Position numbers and translations under genes: made by a program. From the NCBI RefSeq assembly GCF_002743055.1, contig NZ_PDYM01000001.1, forward strand, positions 1-64,000: a stretch of 64,000 bases of DNA. Reading direction: 5' to 3'. The notes under the pieces are model-generated. The model saw nothing but the letters and a program-made list of their open reading frames with translations. It did no database searches and was not told where the DNA came from. The stretch is from Sporosarcina sp. P13. Its GTDB lineage: Bacteria > Bacillota > Bacilli > Bacillales_A > Planococcaceae. Of the stretch, positions 53,321 through 63,290 are shown piece after piece. Positions within the stretch are counted from its first letter, which is position 1. Every line of letters begins with the position of its first letter.

Positions 53321-54240
53321 GACGAAGATTTATTTTTATTATAGGTATTATTTCAAGCATCTTCACTGCGATCCTCACAATTTTTGGGATCCTTGTGACG
53401 AATCGAATGATGTACCTTAAAATCAAGGATTCAGAATTTATCTTGCAACGAGAGATGCTTGCTAAACGATTTGATAGCCAATGGTTTGAAACCGTGCGTA
53501 AAGATGATATGTGGATTCCATCTCCGAACGGCTATAATTTACGCGCCATTTTTTTACGCCCATTAGATACGACGAGAACAGTCGTAATCTGTCATGGTGT
53601 TACCGAAAACAAAGTGAATTCCATTAAATACGCACGACTATTTGAGCGATTAGGATTTAATTCTGTCATTTTTGATCATCGTCGGCATGGTGACTCAGGT
53701 GGTAAGACAACAAGTTTTGGATTTTATGAAAAGATGGATTTAAAAGAAGTCGTTTCGGCTGTACGGAAGAGAGTCGGGAAACGTGCCCTAGTCGGAATTC
53801 ACGGGGAATCTATGGGTGCCGCAACGACACTTTTATATGCAGGAACATATGAGGATGAAGCTGATTTCTATATTTCGGATTGTCCATTCTCAGATTTCTC
53901 TGAACAACTACTGCATATCATTCGTACGGAAATGCCTTTTAAGACTTCCATGAGTTTGCGTGTCGCCAATCTGTTTTTGAAAATCCGTGACGGCTACACA
54001 TCGGCTGCTGTATCACCAAGAGAAGTCATGAAATTCATTGATAAGCCTGTGTTGTTTATACACAGTTTAGAAGACAAGTTCATCCTCCCGCATATGACAG
54101 AAGAGCTGTATGATTTAAAAGAAGGCGATAAAATGATAAAGCTGTTCGCTAAAGGTGCGCATGCGAAATCATATAATGATAATACCGAAGAATATGAACG
54201 TGTTGTCCAGACATTCTTAAATCGATTTCGTCTATCATAA
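53317..54240 (+). CDS. yqkD: Alpha/beta hydrolase YqkD
   Basis: 307-residue membrane-anchored hydrolase resembling B. subtilis YqkD. One N-terminal span (about 4-27), then the fold with oxyanion motif VVICHGVTENK, FDHRRHGDSGGKTTSFGFYE, the nucleophile elbow GIHGESMGAATT, an acid in HSLEDKFILP and the final His in AKGAHAKSYND. Substrate unknown. The TTG start overlaps the yngG stop as TTGA, with AAAGGAG eight bases before. Confidence 0.9.
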   Translation: MRRRFIFIIGIISSIFTAILTIFGILVTNRMMYLKIKDSEFILQREMLAKRFDSQWFETVRKDDMWIPSPNGYNLRAIFLRPLDTTRTVVICHGVTENKVNSIKYARLFERLGFNSVIFDHRRHGDSGGKTTSFGFYEKMDLKEVVSAVRKRVGKRALVGIHGESMGAATTLLYAGTYEDEADFYISDCPFSDFSEQLLHIIRTEMPFKTSMSLRVANLFLKIRDGYTSAAVSPREVMKFIDKPVLFIHSLEDKFILPHMTEELYDLKEGDKMIKLFAKGAHAKSYNDNTEEYERVVQTFLNRFRLS

Positions 54241-54253
54241 CGTACGCAAAAAT

Positions 54254-54291
54254 AAAAACTCCGTGTAAGCGTTAGCTAATCACGGAGTTTT
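54254..54291. terminator. Bidirectional terminator between yqkD and yneF
   Basis: AAAACTCCGTG and CACGGAGTTTT form a perfect stem between convergent genes, with T runs on both strands. Confidence 0.85.
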
Positions 54292-54293
54292 AC

Positions 54294-54530
54294 TTATTTC
54301 TTTTTATCTGGCTTATCTTGTACTTTGTTCATTTGAGCCATCATTTGGTTAATTTTCTTTTGTGAAGGTTTTTGTCCCATTTGCATCATCATCATTCGAA
54401 GCATTTGCTCGTTAATAGGCGGATTTTCCTTCAAATATTTCATCATATATCTACGTGCGATGAAAAAGCCAAGTGCTACTCCACCGATCAATGCAACGAC
54501 GATCAAGACAATCGCTAGTACTAAATTCAT
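54294..54530 (-). CDS. yneF: UPF0154 membrane protein YneF
   Basis: 78-residue protein with one N-terminal span ([21 protein letters not shown]) followed by the conserved UPF0154 tail [39 protein letters not shown] and a Lys-rich end. Function unknown. The start is the ATG at 54528-54530 preceded by GGAGG; the longer frame has no support. Downstream of sirA as in B. subtilis. Confidence 0.93.
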   Translation of the reverse strand: MNLVLAIVLIVVALIGGVALGFFIARRYMMKYLKENPPINEQMLRMMMMQMGQKPSQKKINQMMAQMNKVQDKPDKKK

Positions 54531-54641
54531 TGCTGCTATACCTCCTTCACTAAAAATGATTCGATTATATACTACCAAGAAGGATTATACAACATAGCAG
54601 CAGTGAATAGCAATGACTCTTGTTGAATTATGCGGAAGTTT

Positions 54642-55082
54642 TCACACCAATGTATTTTCTAGGATCATACGCTCAGAATATTTGACAGGTTTTAGCCAAC
54701 CACACTCTTCCTGTTCATTCATCACCGCAAAAAAACGGTCGGTTGCGGTAGATAATGCTACAAATAAATCCAAGTCCAACATGCGAGAACCTTGGCAATA
54801 CACCTCGATGCAATGGGTCCCCAACTTGATAAATACTTCTCCTTTAATTAAATGCGTCAAGCGATATTCATTACGGTGGGAATCTATCTTATCAAAGCAT
54901 TTACTTAATTTATGACGTATAATCTGATCGATTTCCATTTCATTCAGCTGATCACATAAATATTCAATCTCTTGATAGTTCGTTGAAGGACCAACTGCTA
55001 ACAATTCAAATAATAAACGTTCACGTCCCATAATAAAGGATTGATATTCAGACTTAATTTTAAAGATTTCGTATTTCCTCAT
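54642..55082 (-). CDS. sirA: Sporulation inhibitor of replication SirA
   Basis: 146-residue protein placed exactly as B. subtilis SirA/YneE, which binds DnaA and stops new replication at sporulation onset. Sequence is diverged but keeps the start RKYEIFKIKSEYQSFIMGRE, with the GRE and LLFELL block, and the terminal NEQEECGWLKPVKYS. The ATG at 55080-55082 follows GGGGGTG; an in-frame ATG three codons earlier is possible. Between yneF and tkt. Confidence 0.84.
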   Translation of the reverse strand: MRKYEIFKIKSEYQSFIMGRERLLFELLAVGPSTNYQEIEYLCDQLNEMEIDQIIRHKLSKCFDKIDSHRNEYRLTHLIKGEVFIKLGTHCIEVYCQGSRMLDLDLFVALSTATDRFFAVMNEQEECGWLKPVKYSERMILENTLV

Positions 55083-55193
55083 GACGAACACCCCCTGAAC
55101 TTAATCATAGAGCTTGTCACATTAAAATCATGTCACTTCACGGAAAACTTCCTAACTATTATTGTCGTAAAGCTACGAATGGAAATTGCAATG

Positions 55194-55236
55194 AAAAAAC
55201 ACATCTCTCTTCGTCTACTTACGAAGAGAGATGTGT
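55194..55236 (-). terminator. Terminator after tkt
   Basis: ACACATCTCTCTTCGT and ACGAAGAGAGATGTGT form a perfect 16-base stem followed by six U on the minus strand. Confidence 0.93.
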
Positions 55237-55254
55237 AGTATGTTAGATAACTAC

Positions 55255-57261
55255 TTATTTATTGACAAGTTCTGTCATTTGATTCACTACGTTATCTACA
55301 GTAAAGCCGTATTTCTCAATGACTAACTCACCAGGCGCACTAGCACCGAATGTATCGATTGCCATCACAGCACCTTCATCACCAGCATATTTATGCCATC
55401 CGATAGAAGCACCCATTTCAATCGTTACTCTTTTCTTCACTGACTTAGGAAGCACAGACTCTTTATACGCTTGATCTTGTTTCTCGAACAAGTCCCAAGA
55501 CGGCATAGAAACGACACTGACGTCGATATTCTGCTCTTTCAGGGCCGCTTGTGCTTCTACTGCCAAGTTCACTTCGGAGCCGCTAGCAATTAGTATACCG
55601 TCCGCTTGCTCTTTCGTAGCAGGAGACACAACATATGCACCTTTTTGAACTGAATCCAGCGCTAACTCTTTTGAATTAGGCAATACGTTTAGATTTTGTC
55701 GAGACAAGACAAGAACTGTTGGTGTATCTTTTGATGTGATTGCCGCATACCAAGCTGCCGACGTTTCATTACCATCTGCTGGACGAATGATCGATAGACC
55801 AGGCATCGCTCGTAATGAAGCAAGCTGTTCTACTGGCTCGTGTGTAGGACCATCTTCTCCCACCGCTACACTATCATGTGTGAATACGTACGTGACTGGC
55901 AAGCCCATTAACGCGGAAAGGCGGATAGCCGGTCGTACATAGTCACTGAAGACGAAGAACGTTCCACCGAAGACGGATACACCACCATGTAATGCCATTC
56001 CGTTCAGTGCAGTTCCCATCGCAAATTCACGTACCCCAAACCAAATATTACGACCTTTATAATCTTCAGAAGAGAAATCTCCTGCATTTTTTATCGTTGT
56101 TTTATTAGAACCAGCTAAATCAGCACTGCCGCCAAATAGAGAAGGAAGAGCAGTTGCTATTGCATTAATTGAATCTCCTGATGCAGATCGTGTCGCTACC
56201 GATTGACCGAGTTCATATACTGGCATTTGCTCTTTTAAATCTGCAGGAAGTTCGTTCGCAATCGACTGTTTCAATTGTGCAGCTAATTCTTTATGTTCGT
56301 TTTCGTATTTCTCAAACAAGTCATTCCATTGTTGCTCTTTTTGAACACCATTTTCTTCTGCAGCTTGTTTGAAGTTATCATATACCTCTGTTGGTACATG
56401 GAAGTCTTCTTCAAACGTCCACTTATAATATTCTTTTGTAAGAGCCATTTCTTCTTCACCCAGTGGCGCTCCGTGCGCATCGGCTTTACCGGATTTATTT
56501 GGAGAACCATAACCGATCACTGTTTTCACTTCGATGATTGTCGGTCCACCCGTATTTCCTTTTGCTTCTTCAATCGCTTTACTAACAGAATCAATATTAT
56601 TCCCGTCATCTACGCGCACGTAGTTCCAGTTATATGACTCAAAACGTTTTTTAATATTTTCAGAAAACGACATATCTAGATCGCCATCTAAGGAAATATC
56701 GTTACTATCATATAGTACGATTAACTTATCAAGTTGTAGATGACCAGCTAGAGAAATCGCTTCCGCTGCCACACCTTCCATTAAATCACCGTCACCGCAA
56801 AGGGCGAATGTATGATGGTCGACAACGTCAAATCCAGGCTTATTATATGTAGCAGCTAAATGTTTCTCAGCCATAGCCATTCCTACAGCCATTCCGATTC
56901 CTTGTCCTAGTGGTCCTGTAGTAGCTTCTACGCCAACTGTATGACCATACTCTGGGTGTCCAGGTGTTTTAGAATCCCATTGTCTGAAATTCTTAATATC
57001 TTCGATTGTTAAACCATAGCCGCTTAAGTGTAGCAAGCTGTATAAAAGCATAGACCCGTGTCCTGCTGACAGCACAAAACGGTCACGATTGAACCATTGT
57101 GGATTTGCCGGATTATGGTGTAAATGTTTTGTCCATAGCGTGTATGCCATCGGAGCAGCCCCCATAGGTAAGCCTGGGTGGCCTGAATTTGCTTTTTCAA
57201 TCGCATCGATTGATAATGTTCGAATTGTCGTTATTGCCAGTTGATCGATCTTTTCGGTCAT
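55255..57261 (-). CDS. tkt: Transketolase
   Basis: Thiamine-diphosphate enzyme of the pentose phosphate pathway. The 668 residues have the N-terminal substrate region [19 protein letters not shown], the ThDP-binding motif [13 protein letters not shown] to [10 protein letters not shown], the pyrimidine domain [18 protein letters not shown] with the catalytic Glu region GVREFAMG, and a C-terminal domain of unknown role. The ATG at 57259-57261 follows AAAGGA at the right distance. Same neighbours as in B. subtilis (ynzC, sirA). Confidence 0.97.
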   Translation of the reverse strand: MTEKIDQLAITTIRTLSIDAIEKANSGHPGLPMGAAPMAYTLWTKHLHHNPANPQWFNRDRFVLSAGHGSMLLYSLLHLSGYGLTIEDIKNFRQWDSKTPGHPEYGHTVGVEATTGPLGQGIGMAVGMAMAEKHLAATYNKPGFDVVDHHTFALCGDGDLMEGVAAEAISLAGHLQLDKLIVLYDSNDISLDGDLDMSFSENIKKRFESYNWNYVRVDDGNNIDSVSKAIEEAKGNTGGPTIIEVKTVIGYGSPNKSGKADAHGAPLGEEEMALTKEYYKWTFEEDFHVPTEVYDNFKQAAEENGVQKEQQWNDLFEKYENEHKELAAQLKQSIANELPADLKEQMPVYELGQSVATRSASGDSINAIATALPSLFGGSADLAGSNKTTIKNAGDFSSEDYKGRNIWFGVREFAMGTALNGMALHGGVSVFGGTFFVFSDYVRPAIRLSALMGLPVTYVFTHDSVAVGEDGPTHEPVEQLASLRAMPGLSIIRPADGNETSAAWYAAITSKDTPTVLVLSRQNLNVLPNSKELALDSVQKGAYVVSPATKEQADGILIASGSEVNLAVEAQAALKEQNIDVSVVSMPSWDLFEKQDQAYKESVLPKSVKKRVTIEMGASIGWHKYAGDEGAVMAIDTFGASAPGELVIEKYGFTVDNVVNQMTELVNK

Positions 57262-57369
57262 TCTGTACATCCTTTCCGTCCTGTCTCATCTGAGTGTTTT
57301 ATGGTACGTATTCCTACTCTAGTGTAGTCAATTTTTCTAAAAATTACAATGTTAATCAGCTACTAGTCA

Positions 57370-57606
57370 TTAATTTAGCGGCTTCTGATTTCCTTTTGCT
57401 TGTTTAACTTTTTCAGGTGTGACATCATTTCCTTCAGCATCAATCACTTTTACAGATTCAATCGTTTCACGCATACTAGAACGGAATGTTTCTAGATATT
57501 CTTTTCGTAATAGCGTTTGTTCCTTCGCTTCTTCAATTGATAAACCTGTTGTTTTCTTTTTATTCGCCAATTCATTAATACGTTTCATCTTCTTTTCTGA
57601 TAACAT
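57370..57606 (-). CDS. ynzC: DUF896 protein YnzC
   Basis: 78-residue helical-hairpin protein of the DUF896 family. The N-terminal helices are seen in KKMKRINELANKKKTTGLS and EEAKEQTLLRKEYLETFR, followed by a conserved VIDAEGNDVTPEKVK. Part of the SOS operon yneA-yneB-ynzC in B. subtilis; function unknown. AGGAGG precedes the ATG. Confidence 0.93.
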   Translation of the reverse strand: MLSEKKMKRINELANKKKTTGLSIEEAKEQTLLRKEYLETFRSSMRETIESVKVIDAEGNDVTPEKVKQAKGNQKPLN

Positions 57607-57672
57607 GCTTACACCCTCCTAAAAGTCTTCATTAATTAAAATGTAAACAACATAGAGGAAAAGTGCAAACGA

Positions 57673-58649
<977 letters not shown>

Positions 58650-58677
58650 AATAAACCCTCCCCGAATCCCTGTTTTG

Positions 58678-58691
58678 AGAATGCATGTTCG
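58678..58691. promoter_or_regulatory. LexA box 1 (imperfect)
   Basis: AGAATGCATGTTCG compared with the Bacillus box CGAAC-N4-GTTCG: right half perfect, left half 3 of 5. It lies just inside the yneA leader. Confidence 0.6.
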
Positions 58692-58706
58692 TACCTCTTG
58701 TTAGCA

Positions 58707-58736
58707 ATTATAAGCGAACGTACGATTGCCTGTCAA
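58707..58736 (-). promoter_or_regulatory. Promoter of yneA-yneB-ynzC
   Basis: A consensus TTGACA (58731-58736) and TATAAT (58707-58712) at 18-base spacing on the minus strand, with a LexA box filling the spacer. This predicts strong expression when LexA is cleaved. Confidence 0.88.
58715..58728. promoter_or_regulatory. LexA box 2, in the yneA promoter spacer
   Basis: CGAACGTACGATTG: left half perfect, right half 3 of 5 relative to CGAAC-N4-GTTCG. It sits between the -35 and -10 of the yneA promoter. Confidence 0.75.
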
Positions 58737-58756
58737 GTGAAAATCAGAACCTTTGT

Positions 58757-58785
58757 TTGATTAGTAATCGAACACATGTTATACT
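58757..58785 (+). promoter_or_regulatory. Promoter of lexA
   Basis: TTGATT (58757-58762) and TATACT (58780-58785) with 17 bases between; a LexA box overlaps the spacer and -10, allowing autorepression. Confidence 0.78.
58769..58782. promoter_or_regulatory. LexA box 3, overlapping the lexA promoter
   Basis: CGAACACATGTTAT: left half perfect, right half GTT-A-T, four of five near the consensus. It overlaps the lexA -10. Confidence 0.8.
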
Positions 58786-58845
58786 ATATTCAAAATAATT
58801 GTTTAGTATTCCGCGATTTTTAAAACTTTCGATGAGGTGAATCAT

Positions 58846-59466
58846 TTGAAAAAGATATCTAAAAGACAAGAAGAAATATTAGCTTTCATCAAGGATGAAG
58901 TGCGATTAAAAGGCTATCCCCCTTCTGTACGTGAAATCGGAGAAGCCGTTGGTCTTGCATCAAGTTCGACTGTACATGGTCACTTATCACGTTTAGAAAG
59001 TAAAGGTTTCATACGACGTGACCCGACGAAACCTCGTGCGATAGAAGTCTTAGATCCAGAAGGTCTAGATGAATTAAAAAGCGGGGTCATGCATGTTCCA
59101 TTGATTGGTAAAGTAACAGCTGGTAATCCTATTACAGCTGTTGAAAATATTGAAGAATATTTTCCATTGCCAGACACATTCGGATCTTCAGATGATGAAA
59201 TTTTCATGCTGGAAATTGTAGGGGATAGTATGATTGAAGCAGGTATTTTAAATGGTGACAGAGTAATTGTTAGACAAACTCATACGGCTTCTAACGGAGA
59301 AATCGTTGTAGCAATGACTGAAGAAGATGAAGCAACTGTTAAACGATTCTTTAAAGAAAAGGATTTCTTCCGCTTGCAACCTGAAAACTCTTCCATGGAT
59401 CCTATCATCGTAGATAAAGTTTCGATATTAGGTAAGGTCGTTGGCGTCTACAGAATGATCCATTAA
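58846..59466 (+). CDS. lexA: SOS repressor LexA
   Basis: 206-residue repressor with self-cleavage. N-terminal winged helix ([19 protein letters not shown]), the Ala-Gly cleavage site in [10 protein letters not shown], the catalytic Ser in [13 protein letters not shown] and Lys in DEATVKRFF. The frame is open from a GTG at 58837, but the TTG at 58846, six bases after GAGGTG, gives an N-terminus (MKKISKRQ) of exactly the B. subtilis length. Controls itself and yneAB-ynzC through the boxes between them. Confidence 0.96.
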   Translation: MKKISKRQEEILAFIKDEVRLKGYPPSVREIGEAVGLASSSTVHGHLSRLESKGFIRRDPTKPRAIEVLDPEGLDELKSGVMHVPLIGKVTAGNPITAVENIEEYFPLPDTFGSSDDEIFMLEIVGDSMIEAGILNGDRVIVRQTHTASNGEIVVAMTEEDEATVKRFFKEKDFFRLQPENSSMDPIIVDKVSILGKVVGVYRMIH

Positions 59467-59511
59467 AAAAAGTGTATCAACTTCCCAAATGGGTTGTTGA
59501 TACACTTTTTT
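59465..59511. terminator. Bidirectional terminator between lexA and ynbB
   Basis: AAAAAGTGTATCAAC and GTTGATACACTTTTT form a perfect stem between convergent genes. Confidence 0.93.
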
Positions 59512-59513
59512 CT

Positions 59514-60773
59514 TTAGACTAACTTTTTTTCCAATAGCAGCTCCATCGATGTTAATACAGCTGTTTTCACATGCTCATATGTCAATCCACCTTGAACATA
59601 CGCTGTATAAGGTGGACGTATTGGACCGTCAGCTGTCAGTTCAATACTGGATCCTTGGATAAATGTTCCGGCAGCCATGATGACATCATCTGTATAACCC
59701 GGCATATAGGAAGGTTCAGGTGCATAGTGCGCGTTGATTGGAGAGTTTTGCTGAATCATTTGGCAAAACGCAATCATTTGCTCTGCATTCGTAAAGTTCA
59801 CAGATTGAATGAGATCTGTACGCTGTTCGCTATAATGCGGTGTCGTATCCATGCCAAACAGTCCGAAAAATGCAGATGTAAACAAAGCCCCTTTTACTGC
59901 TTGGCTCACTACATGTGGTGCTAAGAAGAAACCTTGATACATTTCAAGCAACGTATCTAGAGAAGCGCCCGCTTCAGCACCTAATCCAGGTGAAGTCATA
60001 CGATACGCACATTTCTCGACTAACTCTTTTTTACCCGCGATATAACCACCTGTTCTAGCCAAGCCGCCACCTGGATTTTTAATTAGCGAGCCTGCCATCA
60101 AGTCTGCCCCTACTTCTGTCGGTTCCTTCATTTCTACGAATTCGCCATAGCAGTTATCGACAAAGACAATCACGTCTTCCTTAATTTTACGAATTTCCTT
60201 AATCATCTGCTCTATTTCATGTATACGGAATGATGGATTGCTCGAATACCCCTTAGAACGCTGAATCGCTACGATTTTCGTCTTCGCTGAAATCGCTTCT
60301 TTCGCTTTTCTGTAATCGACTGAGCCATCCTCTTTTAAATCAATATGTTGATAACTGATCTGATAATCTTCTAATGAACCTGTATCCTTACCTTGTCCCG
60401 AAATAATGGATTCCAATGTGTCATATGGCTTCCCAGTTATGTATAACAGCTCATCTCCAGGACGTAAAATCCCAAAAAGACTAATCGTAATCGCATGTGT
60501 GCCAGAGATAATTTGATTTCTCACTAGACAATCCTCTGATCCAAACACATCGGAATAGACTTGTTCTAGGGTATCTCGTCCACTATCGTCATATCCATAG
60601 CCTGTAGATCCAGTTAAGTGAAAGTCACTTACTTGATTTTGTTTGAATGCTTGAAGGACTTTTCGCTGATTATAAAAAGCAATTTCCTCTATTTTTTTTA
60701 CATATGGCTCAATGACTTCTTCAGCCTCTTGTGCTTTCAACAATAACTCTTCATTAATCGGTGCAATTAGCAT
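59514..60773 (-). CDS. ynbB: PLP-dependent methionine gamma-lyase-like protein YnbB (aluminium-resistance family)
   Basis: 419-residue fold-type I PLP protein (PF06838). It has the family start EEIAFYNQRKVLQAFK, FHLTGSTGYGYDDSGRDTLE, VRNQIISGTHAITISLFG, and a putative PLP lysine in ADLMAGSLIKNPGGGLARTG. A carbon-sulfur lyase-type reaction is likely, but the true substrate is unknown. In B. subtilis it lies between hflX and glnRA; here it is next to hfq on one side and lexA on the other. Confidence 0.92.
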   Translation of the reverse strand: MLIAPINEELLLKAQEAEEVIEPYVKKIEEIAFYNQRKVLQAFKQNQVSDFHLTGSTGYGYDDSGRDTLEQVYSDVFGSEDCLVRNQIISGTHAITISLFGILRPGDELLYITGKPYDTLESIISGQGKDTGSLEDYQISYQHIDLKEDGSVDYRKAKEAISAKTKIVAIQRSKGYSSNPSFRIHEIEQMIKEIRKIKEDVIVFVDNCYGEFVEMKEPTEVGADLMAGSLIKNPGGGLARTGGYIAGKKELVEKCAYRMTSPGLGAEAGASLDTLLEMYQGFFLAPHVVSQAVKGALFTSAFFGLFGMDTTPHYSEQRTDLIQSVNFTNAEQMIAFCQMIQQNSPINAHYAPEPSYMPGYTDDVIMAAGTFIQGSSIELTADGPIRPPYTAYVQGGLTYEHVKTAVLTSMELLLEKKLV

Positions 60774-60842
60774 GTGTAGTACCTCATTTCATTTTATCCA
60801 CCTTCTATTTTAGCAGAACGATCGAATTTGCCAAAGTAAACG

Positions 60843-60870
60843 CAACAAAAAAACAGGCTTAGGCCTGTTT
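60843..60870 (-). terminator. Terminator of the miaA-hfq transcript
   Basis: AAACAGGC and GCCTGTTT form a perfect stem with a four-base loop, followed by a U-rich run on the minus strand, about 180 bases after the hfq stop. Confidence 0.82.
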
Positions 60871-60889
60871 TTAGATTTCAGACTGAAAA

Positions 60890-61030
60890 ACGGAAGTGGT
60901 AAGTATACCGTTTCAGGCAGACGCGTTTCTTATGGGCCCGCGGTGAGCCAACCTTAAAACCGATGCTCCTAACGCTTTGCTTTCGCTGCGCCCATAGGAC
61001 AAGCGTACCTTCAGAAGCGAAAATCCCGAA
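60890..61030 (-). repeat. GC-rich intergenic repeat, type 1, copy C
   Basis: On the minus strand CGGGATTTTCGC, then GGTTGGCTCACCGCGGGCC (19 bases identical to the 39.9-kb copy) and CCATAAGAAACGCGTC (close to the 24.6-kb copy). It lies between the hfq stop and its terminator, so it would be part of the hfq 3' untranslated region. Confidence 0.78.
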
Positions 61031-61049
61031 CCACTTATTATATACCCAT

Positions 61050-61274
61050 TTACTGTTCGTCTTTTAAATTAACGGGTTTCGCTGGAACATATGTTGAAAT
61101 CGCGTGCTTGTATATGAGTTGCTGCTTACCTTCTGATTCGAGCAGCACTGTATAATTATCGTATGACTTAATAAGTCCCTTTAACTGAAAACCATTTAGC
61201 AAAAAAACCGTAACAAACGTGTTATTCTTACGTAATGAATTCAAATATGTGTCTTGCATATTTCCTTGTTTCAT
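61050..61274 (-). CDS. hfq: RNA chaperone Hfq
   Basis: 74-residue Sm-like protein forming a hexamer that binds small RNAs and A-rich tracts. Sm1 is seen in [19 protein letters not shown] and Sm2 in [16 protein letters not shown], with the diagnostic YKH. AAGGAGG precedes the ATG. It follows miaA by 41 bases. Confidence 0.97.
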   Translation of the reverse strand: MKQGNMQDTYLNSLRKNNTFVTVFLLNGFQLKGLIKSYDNYTVLLESEGKQQLIYKHAISTYVPAKPVNLKDEQ

Positions 61275-61315
61275 TCAATTGCCTCCTTGTCTTTGTTAGA
61301 TACGTTATTCCCTAT

Positions 61316-62248
61316 TCACTTCTGAAAACCCTTTATTATTTGAAATGTTCTTTTGAAAATGTCGTTCTGTGACTGATCAGCCTCGACCCATTGGACAGGC
61401 AATTTATTGCGGAAATATGTCAATTGTCTTTTAGCATAGTTTCGTGTATTCTTTTTAACCGCTTCGATGGATTGCTCTCTTGTAACTTGTCCATTAAAGT
61501 ATGAAATCAGTTCTTTGTATCCTATCGCTTGCACGGACTGTGTCTCTCGGATGCCTTTATTCCAAAGAGCCTCTACTTCTGAAAATAAACCTGCGTCTAC
61601 CATCATGTCTACCCGTTGATTGATACGTTCATACAGCATTTCTCTAGGTAAATCTAATCCTATGATGAGGTGATGATACATTGGCTTGTTGCCCTGCTGT
61701 TGTTCATGATCTTGTTTCGTGCGGCCTGTTACTTCCAGTATCTCAAGCGCACGAACTAATCGGCGATGATTGTTTGGATGAATATTTTCTGCACTTTTCG
61801 GGTCTAATTGTTCCAATCTAGTGTAGAGCACGCTAGCACCAAGTTCATCCAATTCATCTTCTAATCGTTTACGTACATTGGGATCAGCTGCTATCTCCGT
61901 AAAACGATAATCGAATAATACCGCTTGGATATACATCCCACTTCCACCAACGATAATGGGTAACTTTCCGCGGGATTGAATATCCGCAATCCATCCTCTA
62001 ACAGCTTCTTGATATTCTGCCACAGAAAAACTTTCCGTTGGCTCTTTCACATCAAAGAAGTGATGAGGAATTCCTTCCATTTCAGAAGGATGAATTTTAG
62101 CTGTTCCGATATCCAATTCCTTATACACTTGCATTGCATCTCCATTGATAATTTCCCCGTTTAAAGCAGATGCAAGCGCCGTACTTAGAGCTGTTTTTCC
62201 TGACGCAGTGGGGCCTACCACTGCAATGACATCAATTGGTGCATTCAT
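61316..62248 (-). CDS. miaA: tRNA dimethylallyltransferase MiaA
   Basis: Adds a dimethylallyl group to A37 of tRNAs reading UNN codons. The 310 residues include the P-loop VVGPTASGKTALS, the DAMQVYKELDIGTAKI motif, HHFFDVKEPTESFSVAEYQ, PIIVGGSGMYIQA and NNHRRLVRALEI. It overlaps the end of the upstream hydrolase gene by 17 bases, and hfq follows, the common miaA-hfq order. Confidence 0.96.
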   Translation of the reverse strand: MNAPIDVIAVVGPTASGKTALSTALASALNGEIINGDAMQVYKELDIGTAKIHPSEMEGIPHHFFDVKEPTESFSVAEYQEAVRGWIADIQSRGKLPIIVGGSGMYIQAVLFDYRFTEIAADPNVRKRLEDELDELGASVLYTRLEQLDPKSAENIHPNNHRRLVRALEILEVTGRTKQDHEQQQGNKPMYHHLIIGLDLPREMLYERINQRVDMMVDAGLFSEVEALWNKGIRETQSVQAIGYKELISYFNGQVTREQSIEAVKKNTRNYAKRQLTYFRNKLPVQWVEADQSQNDIFKRTFQIIKGFQK

Positions 62249-63158
62249 TTTGTTTCATCCACCCGACTATATTCTTATATACTTCTTGGCGATTCGTTTC
62301 TTGCAGCATTTCATGTCTACCACCTTCATATAAAACTACTTTAACAAATTGCTGATTCGCATTGATCAATTGCTTCGCTACTTTCCAGACTCCTTTTGTT
62401 CGTTCACCTACAGGGTCTTCAGTACCTGAAACTAATAAAATCGGTAAACCATCTGGGATATTGTGTAAATAAGCTGATGACTCAATCGTCCGGATTCCTT
62501 CAAGTAACAATCGGAACATTTGCGACGTCGGAACAAACCCACACGCTTCATCTTCCTCGTATTCGTGAACACTTTCTTTATTAGTTGATAACCACGCTAA
62601 CGACCCTTCATTAGGGAATTGCTTGGAGTATTCACCGAATATCATTTGATTTAGTAGTTCATCCGGCTTCGTTTCTGGTAAACGTTTTTCTCTCCACCTA
62701 ACAAATGACAGACCAGCAAGGCTAATCGCTCGAGAATGACTGCCCGTTCCCGATAACACAACTTCACGAATAGAATTCCCATACAACTGAATAAAGCGTC
62801 TAGCGACAAAGGACCCCATACTGTGTCCAAACAACGTGACAGGGAGATTTGGATACTGTTGCTGATAATATTGAATAACTTCAAACGTATCATCCACCAA
62901 CTGGTCAAAAGACGCTGATTCCCCTACATAGCCATACGGTAGGCCATTTTCTACTGCTGTTTTACCATGCCCTCTTTGATCATGCGTAGTCACTATATAG
63001 CCTTGCGATACTAAGTACTCTGTAAATTGGCGATAACGTCCACTATGTTCTGCTAGCCCATGAATGAGATGAACTATTGCTGTTGGGTTATCTATCGGTT
63101 CATAACAACTGCTGTATATGCGTACACCATCTCTCATTTCGAGAATATTTTCATTCAC
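62232..63158 (-). CDS. Alpha/beta hydrolase, monoacylglycerol lipase-like
   Basis: 308-residue cytoplasmic serine hydrolase of the PldB/monoglyceride-lipase group. Oxyanion region HLIHGLAEHSGRYRQF, DQRGHGKTAVENG, nucleophile elbow LFGHSMGSFVARRF with the Ser near residue 113, Asp in SGTEDPVGE and His in EGGRHEMLQETN. Substrate unknown. It sits between mutL and miaA and overlaps miaA, so it is probably in their operon, although no repair or tRNA role follows. Confidence 0.9.
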   Translation of the reverse strand: MNENILEMRDGVRIYSSCYEPIDNPTAIVHLIHGLAEHSGRYRQFTEYLVSQGYIVTTHDQRGHGKTAVENGLPYGYVGESASFDQLVDDTFEVIQYYQQQYPNLPVTLFGHSMGSFVARRFIQLYGNSIREVVLSGTGSHSRAISLAGLSFVRWREKRLPETKPDELLNQMIFGEYSKQFPNEGSLAWLSTNKESVHEYEEDEACGFVPTSQMFRLLLEGIRTIESSAYLHNIPDGLPILLVSGTEDPVGERTKGVWKVAKQLINANQQFVKVVLYEGGRHEMLQETNRQEVYKNIVGWMKQNECTN

Positions 63159-63290
63159 TGCCTCGCACGTCCTTTCCCCTCCGCAATTGCATTCTTCAAA
63201 TCATTCAAATGAATAGTCCTTTATCTTCTAAATTCTGCTTGATCTTTCAATCGTTGTAAACATCTAATCGTTCCTTTCAGATCTACCACA

